Counted from the first letter of the stretch, positions 1 to 8,977 are shown. The stretch: DNA of 29,448 bases from Oscillospiraceae bacterium (GCA_009782665.1 WRIP01000002.1:1-29448); one strand, 5' to 3'. Numbers and translations: made by a program. The notes: generated by a model from the sequence alone, not told the origin.

Positions 1-163
1 TACTTAATGAATCTAGATAATATATCCATCTGCTTCCACCTTTCTCGTTTTTACAATATGATTCTATCATCATACTACATCTGCTTCAATATGTATTGTA
101 TTTCGGAATTTTTCCTTTCAATTAAACCGCTGTGTTACTCTCGGTTTATGGGAGGTGGTAACC

Positions 164-192
164 TTGAAACATTTATGATTCTGTGTGATAAT
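164..192 (+). promoter_or_regulatory. Sigma-A type promoter of pncB
   Basis: A -35 box TTGAAA (164-169) and an extended -10 box TG-T-GATAAT (GATAAT at 187-192) are separated by 17 nt. Each hexamer differs from consensus at one base. Transcription would start near 199, giving a leader of about 30 nt before the pncB start. The rest of 1-163 shows no gene or element that I can support. Confidence 0.6.
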
Positions 193-229
193 TGTATCGA
201 TTTTGAGATTGCACTAAGAGGAATACCGC

Positions 230-1660
230 ATGAACAACTATGCATTGCTTTCAGATTTCTATGAGTTCACTATGGCTAACGGGTACTTTCGTACCGGGAT
301 GAAGGACAAGGTGTTGTACTTTGATCTATTCTATCGTACCAACCCTGATACAGGAGGTTTTGCCATTGCCTGTGGACTAGCTCCGGTCATTGAGCAGCTG
401 CTTAATCTTCAGTTTAACGACGATGATATTGATTTTCTCAGAAGCAAAGCGGTTTTTTCGGAGGATTTCTTAAGCTACCTTAAAACAATGCGTTTTAGCG
501 GTGATCTCTGGGCTGTTCCGGAAGGAACGGTTGTATTTCCCAATGAACCGATTTTAACCGTAAGAGCCAAAGCAATCGAGGCTCAACTGATAGAAACGAT
601 GATGTTATTGATTGTAAATCATCAGTCATTGATTGCCACAAAGGCCAATCGTATTGTACGTGCGGCTTCTGGTCGTACCGTCCTCGAGTTTGGCGCACGA
701 CGTGCTCACGGATTTGATGCTTCGGTGGTCGGTGCCCGTTCGGCATATATCGCAGGTGTTCCGGCGACCTCAAACACCCTAGTGGATAAGCTTTACGGGA
801 TACCCTCCAGTGGAACTATGGCACACTCTTGGGTACAGATATTCGATGATGAATACCAGGCCTTTGACACCTACTGTTCTCTTTATCCGAATTCGGTTTC
901 TCTTCTGGTCGATACCTATAATGTGTTGAAAAGCGGTGTACCTAACGCCATCAAAGCACTCAAGAATAACAATATATCAAGCGGAAGTATTCGCCTAGAC
1001 TCAGGAGATATTGCCTATCTGTCGGTCAGAGCCCGCAATATGTTAGATGAGGCAGGGTTACCAGACATTAAAATTGTCGCCTCCAGTTCGCTCGATGAAT
1101 CGATTATCAGAGATATCATCGCTCAGGGAGGGCAGGTGGATGTCTTCGGAGTCGGTGAAAGATTGATTACCGCTAAGAGTGATCCGGTGTTCGGTGGGGT
1201 ATATAAGCTGGTGGCAGCGGAGGACGACCATGGCAACATCATACCAAAAATAAAGATAAGCGAAAATATCGCCAAGATAACGACACCTCATTTCAAGCAG
1301 ATTTATCGACTTTATGACAACGAAAGCTCGAAAGCAGAGGCAGATCTGCTGTGCATACATGATGAGAAGATTGATTTTTGCGGATCGGTAGAGATTTTTG
1401 ACCCTGACTTTCCCTGGAAACGTAAAATTCTCAATAATATTACTGCAAGAGAACTCTTAGTTCCTATACTGAAGGAGGGAGAGTTGGTATACGATATCCC
1501 ATCACTTAAGGAAACCCGAAACTACTGCGAGAGAGAGGTCGAGAGTATATGGGACGAGGTAAAAAGGTTTGAAAATCCTCACGATTACTATGTCGATCTG
1601 TCCCAGACCTTGTGGGACGTTAAGCAGAACCTGCTGTCGGAAGAAAGAAATCGCGATTGA
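230..1660 (+). CDS. pncB: Nicotinate phosphoribosyltransferase
   Basis: PncB joins nicotinate to PRPP, with ATP hydrolysis, to make nicotinate mononucleotide, the entry step of the Preiss-Handler NAD salvage route in the cytosol. The 476-aa product is full length for the clostridial form. It starts with the family's N-terminal pattern (ALLSDFYEFTMANGYF), has GARRAHG at residues 155-161 and SGTMAHSW at 194-201, which carries the conserved histidine (H199) that is phosphorylated in this family. The ATG at 230 follows an AGAGGA ribosome site, and a good promoter lies at 164-192. The next gene starts 61 nt downstream on the same strand without a visible terminator, so the two are probably co-transcribed, although no functional link is evident. 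It is transcribed head-on to the leftward replication fork. Family assignment is secure. Confidence 0.95.
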   Translation: MNNYALLSDFYEFTMANGYFRTGMKDKVLYFDLFYRTNPDTGGFAIACGLAPVIEQLLNLQFNDDDIDFLRSKAVFSEDFLSYLKTMRFSGDLWAVPEGTVVFPNEPILTVRAKAIEAQLIETMMLLIVNHQSLIATKANRIVRAASGRTVLEFGARRAHGFDASVVGARSAYIAGVPATSNTLVDKLYGIPSSGTMAHSWVQIFDDEYQAFDTYCSLYPNSVSLLVDTYNVLKSGVPNAIKALKNNNISSGSIRLDSGDIAYLSVRARNMLDEAGLPDIKIVASSSLDESIIRDIIAQGGQVDVFGVGERLITAKSDPVFGGVYKLVAAEDDHGNIIPKIKISENIAKITTPHFKQIYRLYDNESSKAEADLLCIHDEKIDFCGSVEIFDPDFPWKRKILNNITARELLVPILKEGELVYDIPSLKETRNYCEREVESIWDEVKRFENPHDYYVDLSQTLWDVKQNLLSEERNRD

Positions 1661-1721
1661 CGATGTAATACTCTGTTATTTAGAGAGAATCTTCTTCCGC
1701 CAACACAAGAGGTTTTGACAT

Positions 1722-3680
1722 ATGACAAAAAACAAGAAACATATTGCGATACTCTTGGCTGCGTTAATCGGCATCGCCGCCTTTTTCATCTCTAACGATG
1801 CGTTGACACTGAATGTGACAAACGATAACTACATCTTAGGGGGTTATATTGAACGGGATATCATCCAGCACTATACTGGATGGCTTTTCTATCGTGAGTC
1901 TCATCTCACCTTGCCACTTGGTGTCTCCCCCCTAATCTCCTATCCCACCGGAGGCAGCATTGCTTTTTCCGACTCAATTCCCGTCTTCTCGGTGTTTTGT
2001 GATCTCTTTGAATTCATTCTACCCGATACCTTTCAATTCTTCGGTATCTATACGTTGCTCTGTTATATATTGATGGGAATATCCTCGGCGTTATTGCTCT
2101 GCCTATTCTTTGACCGGATACTTCCGGTTGCCATCGGTTGTCTACTGTTTGTGTTCAGCCCGGTGATGCTTGAGAGAACCTTCCGACATACGGCACTCGC
2201 ATCACATTTTCTGGTGATTTTCACTCTATACCTATATTTTTCCAATCGCAAAGAAGGATTTCGATATCGCTATGGTTATCTGCTTCTTTGTTTTTTTGCG
2301 GTTGGAATACACTTCTACTTCGTACCGTTAGTACTATCAGTGCTGTTTGCCGATCTGTTACAGAATTGCCTTAAGTCTAAAAAAGTATTGTCCAATCTGT
2401 TGTTTCTAGCGTTAAATATACTAACTGTTATACTTACAGCTATCCTCTTCGGTTATTTCTATACCGATACCGCTCCTGGAGGGGTTTTAGGATACGGTTA
2501 CTTTACCATGAACCTCAACTCTCTTTTTAATCCCGTCAGCAAAGGTGGTATTGTTTGGTCGTTGCTACTGCCTCCGCTAGGTCAGGGACTCGGTTCTGCC
2601 GAGGGATTTAACTATCTGGGACTGGGTATTTTAGTTGCGTTGGTATTGCTCATCGTTTGGTACTGTAGTTCTAGACGATATGTGAAAATACTTGTATACC
2701 TAAAATCACATGTATCGCTGGCGATCGTCTCGTTACTGTTAAGTCTCTTTGCCGTCTCCACCACAGTCATAATTAACAACAATGCATATCTGCAGTTGCA
2801 ACTTCCCCCCACGCTACTTCAACTTTTCTCTGTCTTTCGGAGTAGCGGAAGACTCTTCTGGGTAGTATACTATCTGCTAATTCTCTTTGTGCTAGTCTCG
2901 CTAAGGAACGCTCTACCTAGTAAGTTGTTGCCGATTCTGTTATCCGCATTAACTGTTATACAGCTTGTCGATATGCTACCAGCAGTTATACAAAAGCATA
3001 ATGCGATAAACGATAGTTCTTTAGGGTTCGACAATCCCACTAATCTATCCTTCTTTATCGAGAATACCGATAGTTATAACGAGATCTTTACCGTCTCGGA
3101 TAACGGCATCCCGCTCGGGTTGTGTTTTGCCAACTATGCAGTAGGTAATAATATGAGGATAAACGAACCTTTTATGGCACGCAATGATCTTGCGTCATAT
3201 ACTAAAGGAAAAGAGTCAGAATATGCGCGGTTGATGAACGGCGAGATTGCATACTCGACGCTATATATCTTCAATGATGTAAACCGCTTCTTTGATGCTG
3301 CGGTTTTACTCGAAGATTCGGCAGTAAGTTTTATCCTGCCATTTGAAGACATCATCTACTATATTATCGCTCCCCATAACTCGAAGCTTTCCCTTCCGAA
3401 CAAGGAGGAAGCGGTACTCCTTGAGGATATACCGTTGACCGTTGCCGACTACAGTGATCGAATTTGGACCAACGGGGTCTTAAATGACTATCCCAATGTA
3501 GTTAGTTTCTATGACAACGCCTTCACAAAGCAGTATCTGGAACATGCAGAGTACATCATCTGTGATGGAGAGAAATTCAAGATAAAGAAAAAAGATTACC
3601 ATGACCCGGGCTGGGTTATGGTAACACTGGAGATTGAGGATGCTACCTTACTCCTCGGTAAGCCGCTATCGGTTGCATAG
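1722..3680 (+). CDS. Large polytopic membrane protein, DUF6311-like (probable glycosyltransferase-type fold)
   Basis: The 652-aa protein has an N-terminal signal-anchor helix (about residues 9-24), a long outer loop, then many hydrophobic helices to about residue 420 and a roughly 230-residue soluble C-terminal domain. The loop after the first helix carries ERDIIQHYTGWLFYR (44-58), then a YPTGGS segment and SDSIP (83-87). This layout, with an acidic residue right after an ERD-type motif, resembles DUF6311 proteins, which look like GT-C lipid-linked sugar transferases or YfhO-like proteins. That relation is from memory of the family; the function is unknown. The ATG at 1722 has an AAGAGG site at 1707-1712. 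It sits 61 nt after pncB and ends 5 nt from the convergent transporter gene, leaving no room for a normal terminator. Its substrate cannot be read from the sequence; cell-surface glycan or lipid modification is an inference. Confidence 0.75.
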   Translation: MTKNKKHIAILLAALIGIAAFFISNDALTLNVTNDNYILGGYIERDIIQHYTGWLFYRESHLTLPLGVSPLISYPTGGSIAFSDSIPVFSVFCDLFEFILPDTFQFFGIYTLLCYILMGISSALLLCLFFDRILPVAIGCLLFVFSPVMLERTFRHTALASHFLVIFTLYLYFSNRKEGFRYRYGYLLLCFFAVGIHFYFVPLVLSVLFADLLQNCLKSKKVLSNLLFLALNILTVILTAILFGYFYTDTAPGGVLGYGYFTMNLNSLFNPVSKGGIVWSLLLPPLGQGLGSAEGFNYLGLGILVALVLLIVWYCSSRRYVKILVYLKSHVSLAIVSLLLSLFAVSTTVIINNNAYLQLQLPPTLLQLFSVFRSSGRLFWVVYYLLILFVLVSLRNALPSKLLPILLSALTVIQLVDMLPAVIQKHNAINDSSLGFDNPTNLSFFIENTDSYNEIFTVSDNGIPLGLCFANYAVGNNMRINEPFMARNDLASYTKGKESEYARLMNGEIAYSTLYIFNDVNRFFDAAVLLEDSAVSFILPFEDIIYYIIAPHNSKLSLPNKEEAVLLEDIPLTVADYSDRIWTNGVLNDYPNVVSFYDNAFTKQYLEHAEYIICDGEKFKIKKKDYHDPGWVMVTLEIEDATLLLGKPLSVA

Positions 3681-3685
3681 GTGCA

Positions 3686-4564
3686 CTACTCGAAACCCAG
3701 TATACCAATCGCAATCACCACAGCAGCTACTATCACATACTGCGTTATGCTCAGTTTTTCTTTTAGAAATATCCTTGATAACAGTATTGATGCTATACTG
3801 TAGCATGCAATTAGTGGAGCTGCCAGTATCGCATTGGTTGCCATGGCTCTGACATAGAAGACCTGTCCGGCTGTCTCTAAAACTGCTGCAACGAGACGGG
3901 GTTTCTGTTCAAAAAGCAGTATCTGTTGTTGCTTTATTACTCTCAGATATATGAATGATAGTATCCCGACCGCAAGAAAGGTCAATTCATAGGAAATTAA
4001 TGCCTGTGTTTCATCCATAACTCTATCTAGAATCAACGCGTCACTGAAGGTACCCACCCCGTCAATGATACAGTAGAGGACTGGAAAGATAATGGCCATT
4101 GCTCCGGTTCGATATCTTTTATCCTTTTCGGTCTTTGTATTGTCTGTCGGTTGGTTAAGCAATGCTAAGAGATATATGCCCACAGATACAACTGCGACTG
4201 CTGCAATCTGAACTACGGTCATCTGAGCTTTCAGGAAGATAAAGCAGAGAATAAAGGCGATGGCACCGGAAGAGTTGCCGACCGGGGATGCTATCGACAG
4301 CTCAATATATCTCAATCCGACATAGCCGATTATCATCGACAGGATATATAGTAGGGATACCGGTAGATAACGAATGATGTTTAGCGGTTGAAATTCCGTT
4401 CCGGTAGCTAAGAGAACCACTATTGCATGAATACCCATAACCATCCCGACAAAAATCGTTATCTTCAGGTGGCTGTAGTTGTCCTCTCTGCGACTGCCGA
4501 GTTTATAGAAAAGATCTGTGCCTCCCCACAGTATTATTGTTACTATTGTGTATATGAACCACAT
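3686..4564 (-). CDS. EamA/DMT-family membrane transporter
   Basis: A 292-aa hydrophobic protein with about ten predicted transmembrane helices arranged as two EamA-type halves. The N-terminal WFIYTIVTIILWGGTDLF stretch and the C-terminal RIFLKEKLSITQYV segment followed by a final helix are typical of the drug/metabolite transporter superfamily. Each half has the usual pattern of a helix with small residues (for example ASPVGNSSGAIAFILC) followed by an FLK basic turn. A short basic, cytoplasmic linker (QPTDNTKTEKDKRYR) divides the halves. The start has a GGGAG ribosome site a few bases upstream. It is divergent from the 4623 gene with only 58 nt between the starts. These transporters carry metabolites, amino acids or cations; the substrate cannot be assigned here. 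Confidence 0.85.
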   Translation of the reverse strand: MWFIYTIVTIILWGGTDLFYKLGSRREDNYSHLKITIFVGMVMGIHAIVVLLATGTEFQPLNIIRYLPVSLLYILSMIIGYVGLRYIELSIASPVGNSSGAIAFILCFIFLKAQMTVVQIAAVAVVSVGIYLLALLNQPTDNTKTEKDKRYRTGAMAIIFPVLYCIIDGVGTFSDALILDRVMDETQALISYELTFLAVGILSFIYLRVIKQQQILLFEQKPRLVAAVLETAGQVFYVRAMATNAILAAPLIACYSIASILLSRIFLKEKLSITQYVIVAAVVIAIGILGFE

Positions 4565-4622
4565 ATGCTTCTCCCGCTAACTAAGGTAATAATTTACAAC
4601 ATCCCAAGGAGTAGAATTTAGG

Positions 4623-5237
4623 ATGAACCGAATATATATTGCATTTCTTGCTCCCAACAACAAGATGGGACGCTTTATACGTCGCTTTGGCAAAACCCAA
4701 TACAGCCACGTGGCTATATCTCTCGATGAAACACTTGAGACTATGTACTCATTTGCCCGCAGAAAGCGGAAGATCCCGCTGGCTGGAGGATTTGTAACGG
4801 AATACCCTATACATTATTTCAACCATCCTGGTGATGTGCCGCTTAAGCTGGCCGTTGTAGGCTTGAAGGATCAAGCTTACAACCGATTACTCTTAGCGAT
4901 TGAGGATTATACTTCGCGAAAGAATGAACTCATATATAACTCGATAGATGCTTTGTTTCTTGGTTTATTCAATAAACCCATCCCAATAAAGGATTGCTAT
5001 ACCTGCATCTCTTTCTGCTGTGATATGCTAGGTCAAAAAGATATCTACACCATACCTGAGCTAGAGAAAAAACTGAGAAAGAACGTCATATATGTCGGCA
5101 ACTTTAAAGAATATGCTATGAAAACGGACTTTTGGGATCAACCCTACTTTGAGTATGTCAACCCAATAAGAATCCTATCGGTTACACTGGGACACTTTGG
5201 AAAACTTTTGTACCGAGCGATAAAAACAAGCCACTGA
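4623..5237 (+). CDS. Hypothetical protein, possible permuted NlpC/P60 (YiiX-like) papain fold
   Basis: A 204-aa soluble protein with no signal peptide and no clear membrane helix. I do not recognise it firmly. Residues 26-34 (QYSHVAISL) resemble the N-terminal histidine strand of circularly permuted NlpC/P60 proteins, and residues 124-136 (DCYTCISFCCDML) resemble their later cysteine motif at the head of a helix, with C125, C128, C132 and C133 as candidates. The His-before-Cys order suits the permuted (YiiX/LRAT-like) rather than the classic NlpC order. Without a signal peptide it would act in the cytosol, perhaps on lipid or amide bonds. The ATG follows AAGGAG about 10 nt upstream. A strong hairpin at 5256-5293 closes the gene. 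Alternative: an uncharacterised clostridial family with an incidental His/Cys pattern. Confidence 0.5.
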   Translation: MNRIYIAFLAPNNKMGRFIRRFGKTQYSHVAISLDETLETMYSFARRKRKIPLAGGFVTEYPIHYFNHPGDVPLKLAVVGLKDQAYNRLLLAIEDYTSRKNELIYNSIDALFLGLFNKPIPIKDCYTCISFCCDMLGQKDIYTIPELEKKLRKNVIYVGNFKEYAMKTDFWDQPYFEYVNPIRILSVTLGHFGKLLYRAIKTSH

Positions 5238-5255
5238 CCAATATATACAAAAGTA

Positions 5256-5293
5256 TATCGGTACAAGCAATATCGTATTGGCTTGTACCGATA
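5256..5293. terminator. Bidirectional terminator hairpin
   Basis: A 17-bp stem with one bulged base and a TCG loop: the left arm begins TATCGGTACAAGC and the right arm ends GCTTGTACCGATA. It lies between the convergent papain-like gene (+) and dapA-family gene (-). The T run is modest on both strands, so it may act partly as a processing or RNA-stabilising hairpin. Confidence 0.75.
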
Positions 5294-5314
5294 GTTATTG
5301 TCACTATACAAAAG

Positions 5315-6232
5315 CTATCCTACTAAAGCTTTTACTTTAGGGTTGACCTCGTCGAGTATCTTTTGAATGAGCTGAGTTTGCTTTTCGTCCGCAGATCTGA
5401 ACGGGAATTGACAGTAATCTTTCATCTGTACCCCTCTGAGAATCATTGCCTTCTTCATGATGGGTATCCCTGGGGTTCCTATGACCGCTATATCGTTGAT
5501 TCTGTCCATAACCGCCTGAATCGCAGAAGCTTTATCCATGTCTAGGTTTTGCATCGCTTCAACCCAAGCTCCGCATAGTTCAGGATAGAGGTTACTGAAT
5601 CCACCTATACAGCCGTTACCACCGCTCATTAGGGTATGTGCGAAATTCTCGTCCTTTCCTGATAGGATGATAAAATCTTCCGAACCACCAGTCCGTATGG
5701 TAGAAACCAACATGCGAGTATGACTCATACTGCCTACCGTGTCCTTATATCCGATGATATTGCTGTGTTGTCTCAATAAAGACAGTGCAATAGAGGGTTT
5801 CAGGTCATATGAGGTTCTTTCCGGGAAGTTATACATAAAGATATTGCCGTTAATGTCTTTAGCAGCGGCACTGAAATAGTCTTCTATACTCTCATCCGAT
5901 AGATTGAAATAGTATGGACTGATGATCATTACGCCATCAGCACCCTTCTCAAACGCAATATTTGATAGCTCAACCGTATCTTCCAATCGCATATTTCCAG
6001 TACCAATAAACAGCTGGGTTCTGCCTTTCAGGTGTTCGGCAGCTAGTTCGATGAGCTCCAGTTTCTGTTGTTTACTCATAGCAAAGAACTCTCCGGTAGA
6101 GCCCATTACCACTATTCCGGTTACTCCACCCTCGATTAATCTATCCCAAATCAACACATTAGCTGCTTTATCGATGGTTCTATCTTCATTAAACGCCGTT
6201 ACAACCGGTGAGAAATATTGGGGTTTCTTCAT
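5315..6232 (-). CDS. DapA/NanA-family class I aldolase or synthase
   Basis: The 305-aa product is a standard-length (beta/alpha)8 enzyme of the dihydrodipicolinate synthase/N-acetylneuraminate lyase family, which condenses or cleaves 2-oxo acids through a Schiff-base lysine. Visible sites are GSTGE (44-48), the SPYY strand (105-108), catalytic Y134, R139 in YNFPERT (134-140) and Schiff-base K163 in GYKDTVGS. Arg in the YNxPxRT motif is the DHDPS-type carboxylate clamp, but ERT instead of GRT and YKD instead of IKE mark it as a divergent paralogue. It lies 85 nt downstream of a PanE-family reductase and probably shares its transcript, which suggests a 2-oxo-acid or sugar-acid pathway rather than lysine synthesis; no other lysine gene is nearby. 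AGGAGG precedes the ATG. The substrate is unresolved. Confidence 0.85.
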   Translation of the reverse strand: MKKPQYFSPVVTAFNEDRTIDKAANVLIWDRLIEGGVTGIVVMGSTGEFFAMSKQQKLELIELAAEHLKGRTQLFIGTGNMRLEDTVELSNIAFEKGADGVMIISPYYFNLSDESIEDYFSAAAKDINGNIFMYNFPERTSYDLKPSIALSLLRQHSNIIGYKDTVGSMSHTRMLVSTIRTGGSEDFIILSGKDENFAHTLMSGGNGCIGGFSNLYPELCGAWVEAMQNLDMDKASAIQAVMDRINDIAVIGTPGIPIMKKAMILRGVQMKDYCQFPFRSADEKQTQLIQKILDEVNPKVKALVG

Positions 6233-6317
6233 GTCTTATATCCTCCTGCCGAAATTATTTTTGTAAGCATATTCTACACTAAACCGCTCTCATTTTACAG
6301 TGAATTTCAGAGAAAAC

Positions 6318-7331
6318 TCACAATAAATCATCAAACAAATGTATATTATCGGGTGACTGAACTAATGCTCCTGCCTCAATCTGATGTACAATCTCAACAA
6401 TTCGGTCGTTGAATGGGGTGGCACATCGATAACGTCTACCAAAATCACACACCACTCCATTTATGGCATCCACCTCGGTAGGTCTTCCTCTTTCGAGATC
6501 ATAAAGCATTCCGGAACGAATGGATTTATGTTTTTTCATAGCTATCGGGATAATCAGGTTGGCAATCTTCTTCTTTATCGGTCGCTTATAGTCCATCAAC
6601 CGAGAAACATTTCTACCCTGTACCGGCATGATGGCAATATCGGCTTCCTTGGCGACATCTATGCTTTCCTTAATAACTCTCTGTGCAATCGCTCTCATCT
6701 TTCTGTTATCTGCTACCTTGCCGAAGGTGACGTCAAAGATAGTGGAAAGCCCGCTGAAGGCCGCATTAATCAATAACTTGGACCATCTAGCACCGAGAAA
6801 GTTCTCTTCGATATATACCGGGCACATATGTTGTAATATATCCTTTATTGTTTGAAGTCGCTCGGTACTGCCTTCCGCTAGGCTGCCTATCTGAAAGCTC
6901 ATGTTGTTGACATTACTAGTGAGCCTTACCACCCCTGCTTCGACCGGCGAGGCACCCCATATGACAGTAGTCCCTACTACCCTATGTGGTGAGAGAATCT
7001 CCATAAGTTTGAGCTCCGGAAGTCCGTTTTGAGTGGTACAGAGAACACCATCATCTTTTATCTTGGTTTTAATGAATTCCGCTGTAGCTTGGTTCTCGGA
7101 TTGTTTGGTCATCAGAAAAACCACATCATAACAATCACTCATATCTTCGGGAAGGACGGCTTTCACCGGTTGCAGCATCTCGGTTTCTCCGATAATCTTT
7201 GCACCTTTTTGATTCAATGCAGCAACATGAGCTGTATTTCGGGTTACCAGTGTGACATCAAGTCCGGCTCTGGTCAGATATGCACCTAAGATTGTACCGA
7301 GTGCACCTGCTCCATATATGGCAATTCTCAT
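6318..7331 (-). CDS. Ketopantoate reductase (ApbA/PanE)-family oxidoreductase
   Basis: A 337-aa NADPH-dependent 2-oxo-acid reductase of the ApbA/PanE family. The N-terminal Rossmann fold shows GAGALG at 7-12, the TKQ strand at 75-77 and QNG at 101-103. The helical C-terminal half has the catalytic-lysine region WSKLLINAAFSG with K185 and N189. Canonical PanE has a second Asn four residues later in this helix; here that position is Ser193, and the protein is about 35 residues longer than typical PanE. It may therefore reduce a substrate other than ketopantoate. An AAGGAG site precedes the ATG, and an ATTATA (reverse TATAAT) -10 lies at 7366-7371. It is the first gene of a likely two-gene operon with the dapA-family gene. 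Family is secure; the symbol panE is deliberately withheld. Confidence 0.85.
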   Translation of the reverse strand: MRIAIYGAGALGTILGAYLTRAGLDVTLVTRNTAHVAALNQKGAKIIGETEMLQPVKAVLPEDMSDCYDVVFLMTKQSENQATAEFIKTKIKDDGVLCTTQNGLPELKLMEILSPHRVVGTTVIWGASPVEAGVVRLTSNVNNMSFQIGSLAEGSTERLQTIKDILQHMCPVYIEENFLGARWSKLLINAAFSGLSTIFDVTFGKVADNRKMRAIAQRVIKESIDVAKEADIAIMPVQGRNVSRLMDYKRPIKKKIANLIIPIAMKKHKSIRSGMLYDLERGRPTEVDAINGVVCDFGRRYRCATPFNDRIVEIVHQIEAGALVQSPDNIHLFDDLL

Positions 7332-7365
7332 CTTCAGCTCTCCTTTGACGAAGTCAGAGTTTGAT

Positions 7366-7371
7366 ATTATA
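7366..7371 (-). promoter_or_regulatory. Probable -10 element of the PanE/DapA-family operon
   Basis: On the minus strand this is a perfect TATAAT about 35 nt before the reductase start. No good -35 hexamer stands 16-18 nt upstream, so it may need an activator or be a weak promoter. Confidence 0.4.
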
Positions 7372-7405
7372 CTGATTACATCCTCTTTGGGATTTTACCA
7401 CAGAA

Positions 7406-7420
7406 ACCGCTTGAAGCGGT
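7406..7420. repeat. Perfect palindrome in the divergent intergenic region
   Basis: ACCGCTT-G-AAGCGGT is a perfect 7-bp inverted repeat around a single base, placed between the divergent reductase and MATE genes and upstream of the reductase -10. Size and position suit an operator for a dimeric regulator. A tiny hairpin is the alternative, but a 1-nt loop makes that less likely. Confidence 0.4.
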
Positions 7421-7503
7421 ATTGTTTTGCTATAGCTTTCTTTTTTTCTGATAACGACGAGGATAATATTGAATAGATGAACAGTATATATGGGAGATAC
7501 TAA

Positions 7504-8838
7504 ATGGATTTTACAAAGGGAAAGATAACCCGACAGATCGTGTTGTTTACACTACCGTTACTGCTCGGAAATCTATGCCAACAACTCTACAGTGTCGCTG
7601 ATGCCATCATTGTCGGACGATATATCAGTGGGGGTACGCTTGCTGCAGTCGGTAGTTCTACAGCGATAATCGGGTTCCTGAACGGATCTCTGCTAGGTCT
7701 TACCATCGGTGCTGCGGTAGTGATATCACACTGCTACGGAGCGTCAGAGCAACAACGCCTTCGCAGAACCTTTACTACTAGCGTAATATTCTTAGTTATC
7801 GTTTCCTTATGTCTTTCGGTTTTAGGGTTTATACTCTCTCCGGTACTGTTACGATTACTCTCCACACCGGTAGAAATATTCGATTATGCGGTGAGATATC
7901 TGCGGTTGTCGATTATAGGGTTAGTGTTTCAGGCGATCTTTAACATGTATTCTTCCTACATGAGAGCACTCGGTGACTCGAAGCATCCGCTATATCTGCT
8001 CATCTGTGCTTCCCTGCTCAACATACTGCTTGATTATGCCTTTGTGGCATGGTTTAATCTAGGTGTTGCTGGGGTAGCACTAGCCACCATCGTCTCAAAT
8101 GTGTTCGCGGTATTACTCTCGATTCTGTTGGTAAGACGTCAAATACCACTGCTTAAGGTTGAAGTGTTAGTCTTTGATAAAGAGAGTTTTCCCGCTATCC
8201 TAAGGAATAGTCTCCCTGCTGCGATACAGATGACAGGAACCTCTTTGATATCACTGCTAATCACCCGGTTGGCAAACTCCTTCGGAGAGCTTGCCGCAGC
8301 AGGTTACAGTGCCGCAATACGTCTCGATAGCTTCGCTCTGCTACTCCTAGAGAGTCTGAGCCTGACGATGGCTACCTTTGCGGGGCAGAACATCGGTGCA
8401 GGAAACGTACTTCGAGCAAAAAAAGGGTATCGCAACATCCTCATTATGATGCTTACCATCGCTCTTTGCGCTTCTGCTTTTGTTCTATTGTTCGGGAAAC
8501 AAATACTCGGAATCTTTGTCAGCCAGCAGGATCCCAACTCCGGTAGAATTGTATCCTACGGCTGGGAGTTTCTTGCGACCATCGGGATGTTTTATGTCTT
8601 ACACGCACTATTCTTTTCTTTTAATGGATTCTTTCGAGGAACCGGCGATGCTACCATCGTAATGATACTGACCATCTCATCGCTATCAATTCGCGTAATC
8701 TGCTCATATCTGTTTGCCGCAACTATTGTTTCTGGACCTGCTGCCATCGGATACAGTATTCCTATCGGGTGGGCAATTTGTGGTACGATTGCCTGCATTT
8801 ACTATCGTAAAGGTAAGTATTTAAAGCATTCGGTCTAA
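7504..8838 (+). CDS. MATE-family efflux transporter
   Basis: The 444-aa protein has about twelve predicted transmembrane helices in two related halves. The N terminus, FTKGKITRQIVLFTLPLLLG followed by NLCQQLYSVADAIIVGRY, is the hallmark of the clostridial MATE/NorM-like (DinF/VmrA-type) exporters. The second half has the matching LPAAIQMTGTSLISLLI helix and the NSFGELAAAGYSAAIR loop. MATE proteins export cationic drugs or metabolites using H+ or Na+ gradients. The ATG at 7504 has GGGAGA at 7492-7497. It is divergent from the reductase operon and shares the intergenic region that holds the palindrome at 7406-7420. The substrate cannot be inferred. It is transcribed head-on to replication. Confidence 0.92.
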   Translation: MDFTKGKITRQIVLFTLPLLLGNLCQQLYSVADAIIVGRYISGGTLAAVGSSTAIIGFLNGSLLGLTIGAAVVISHCYGASEQQRLRRTFTTSVIFLVIVSLCLSVLGFILSPVLLRLLSTPVEIFDYAVRYLRLSIIGLVFQAIFNMYSSYMRALGDSKHPLYLLICASLLNILLDYAFVAWFNLGVAGVALATIVSNVFAVLLSILLVRRQIPLLKVEVLVFDKESFPAILRNSLPAAIQMTGTSLISLLITRLANSFGELAAAGYSAAIRLDSFALLLLESLSLTMATFAGQNIGAGNVLRAKKGYRNILIMMLTIALCASAFVLLFGKQILGIFVSQQDPNSGRIVSYGWEFLATIGMFYVLHALFFSFNGFFRGTGDATIVMILTISSLSIRVICSYLFAATIVSGPAAIGYSIPIGWAICGTIACIYYRKGKYLKHSV

Positions 8839-8915
8839 ACAATTCTCTTCGATTCGTCCTCGTGTTACTCAATATACACCGTAGTTTTCGCAAAGATCTT
8901 CCGAAAAATATCTAT

Positions 8916-8944
8916 TTGACAAGAATATATCGTTTATATATAAT
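8916..8944 (+). promoter_or_regulatory. Perfect consensus sigma-A promoter of the tRNA operon
   Basis: TTGACA (8916-8921) and TATAAT (8939-8944) are separated by exactly 17 nt. Transcription would start near 8951, about 27 nt before the first tRNA. This strength fits stable RNA genes. Confidence 0.9.
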
Positions 8945-8977
8945 TAGGCTTGCTATTCGGTCCCGGTACAACAATTA

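Noticed and set aside
1..163. Possible short gene at the left edge
   Set aside because: The frame starting near position 7 overlaps the pncB promoter and start, has no ribosome site and no family resemblance.
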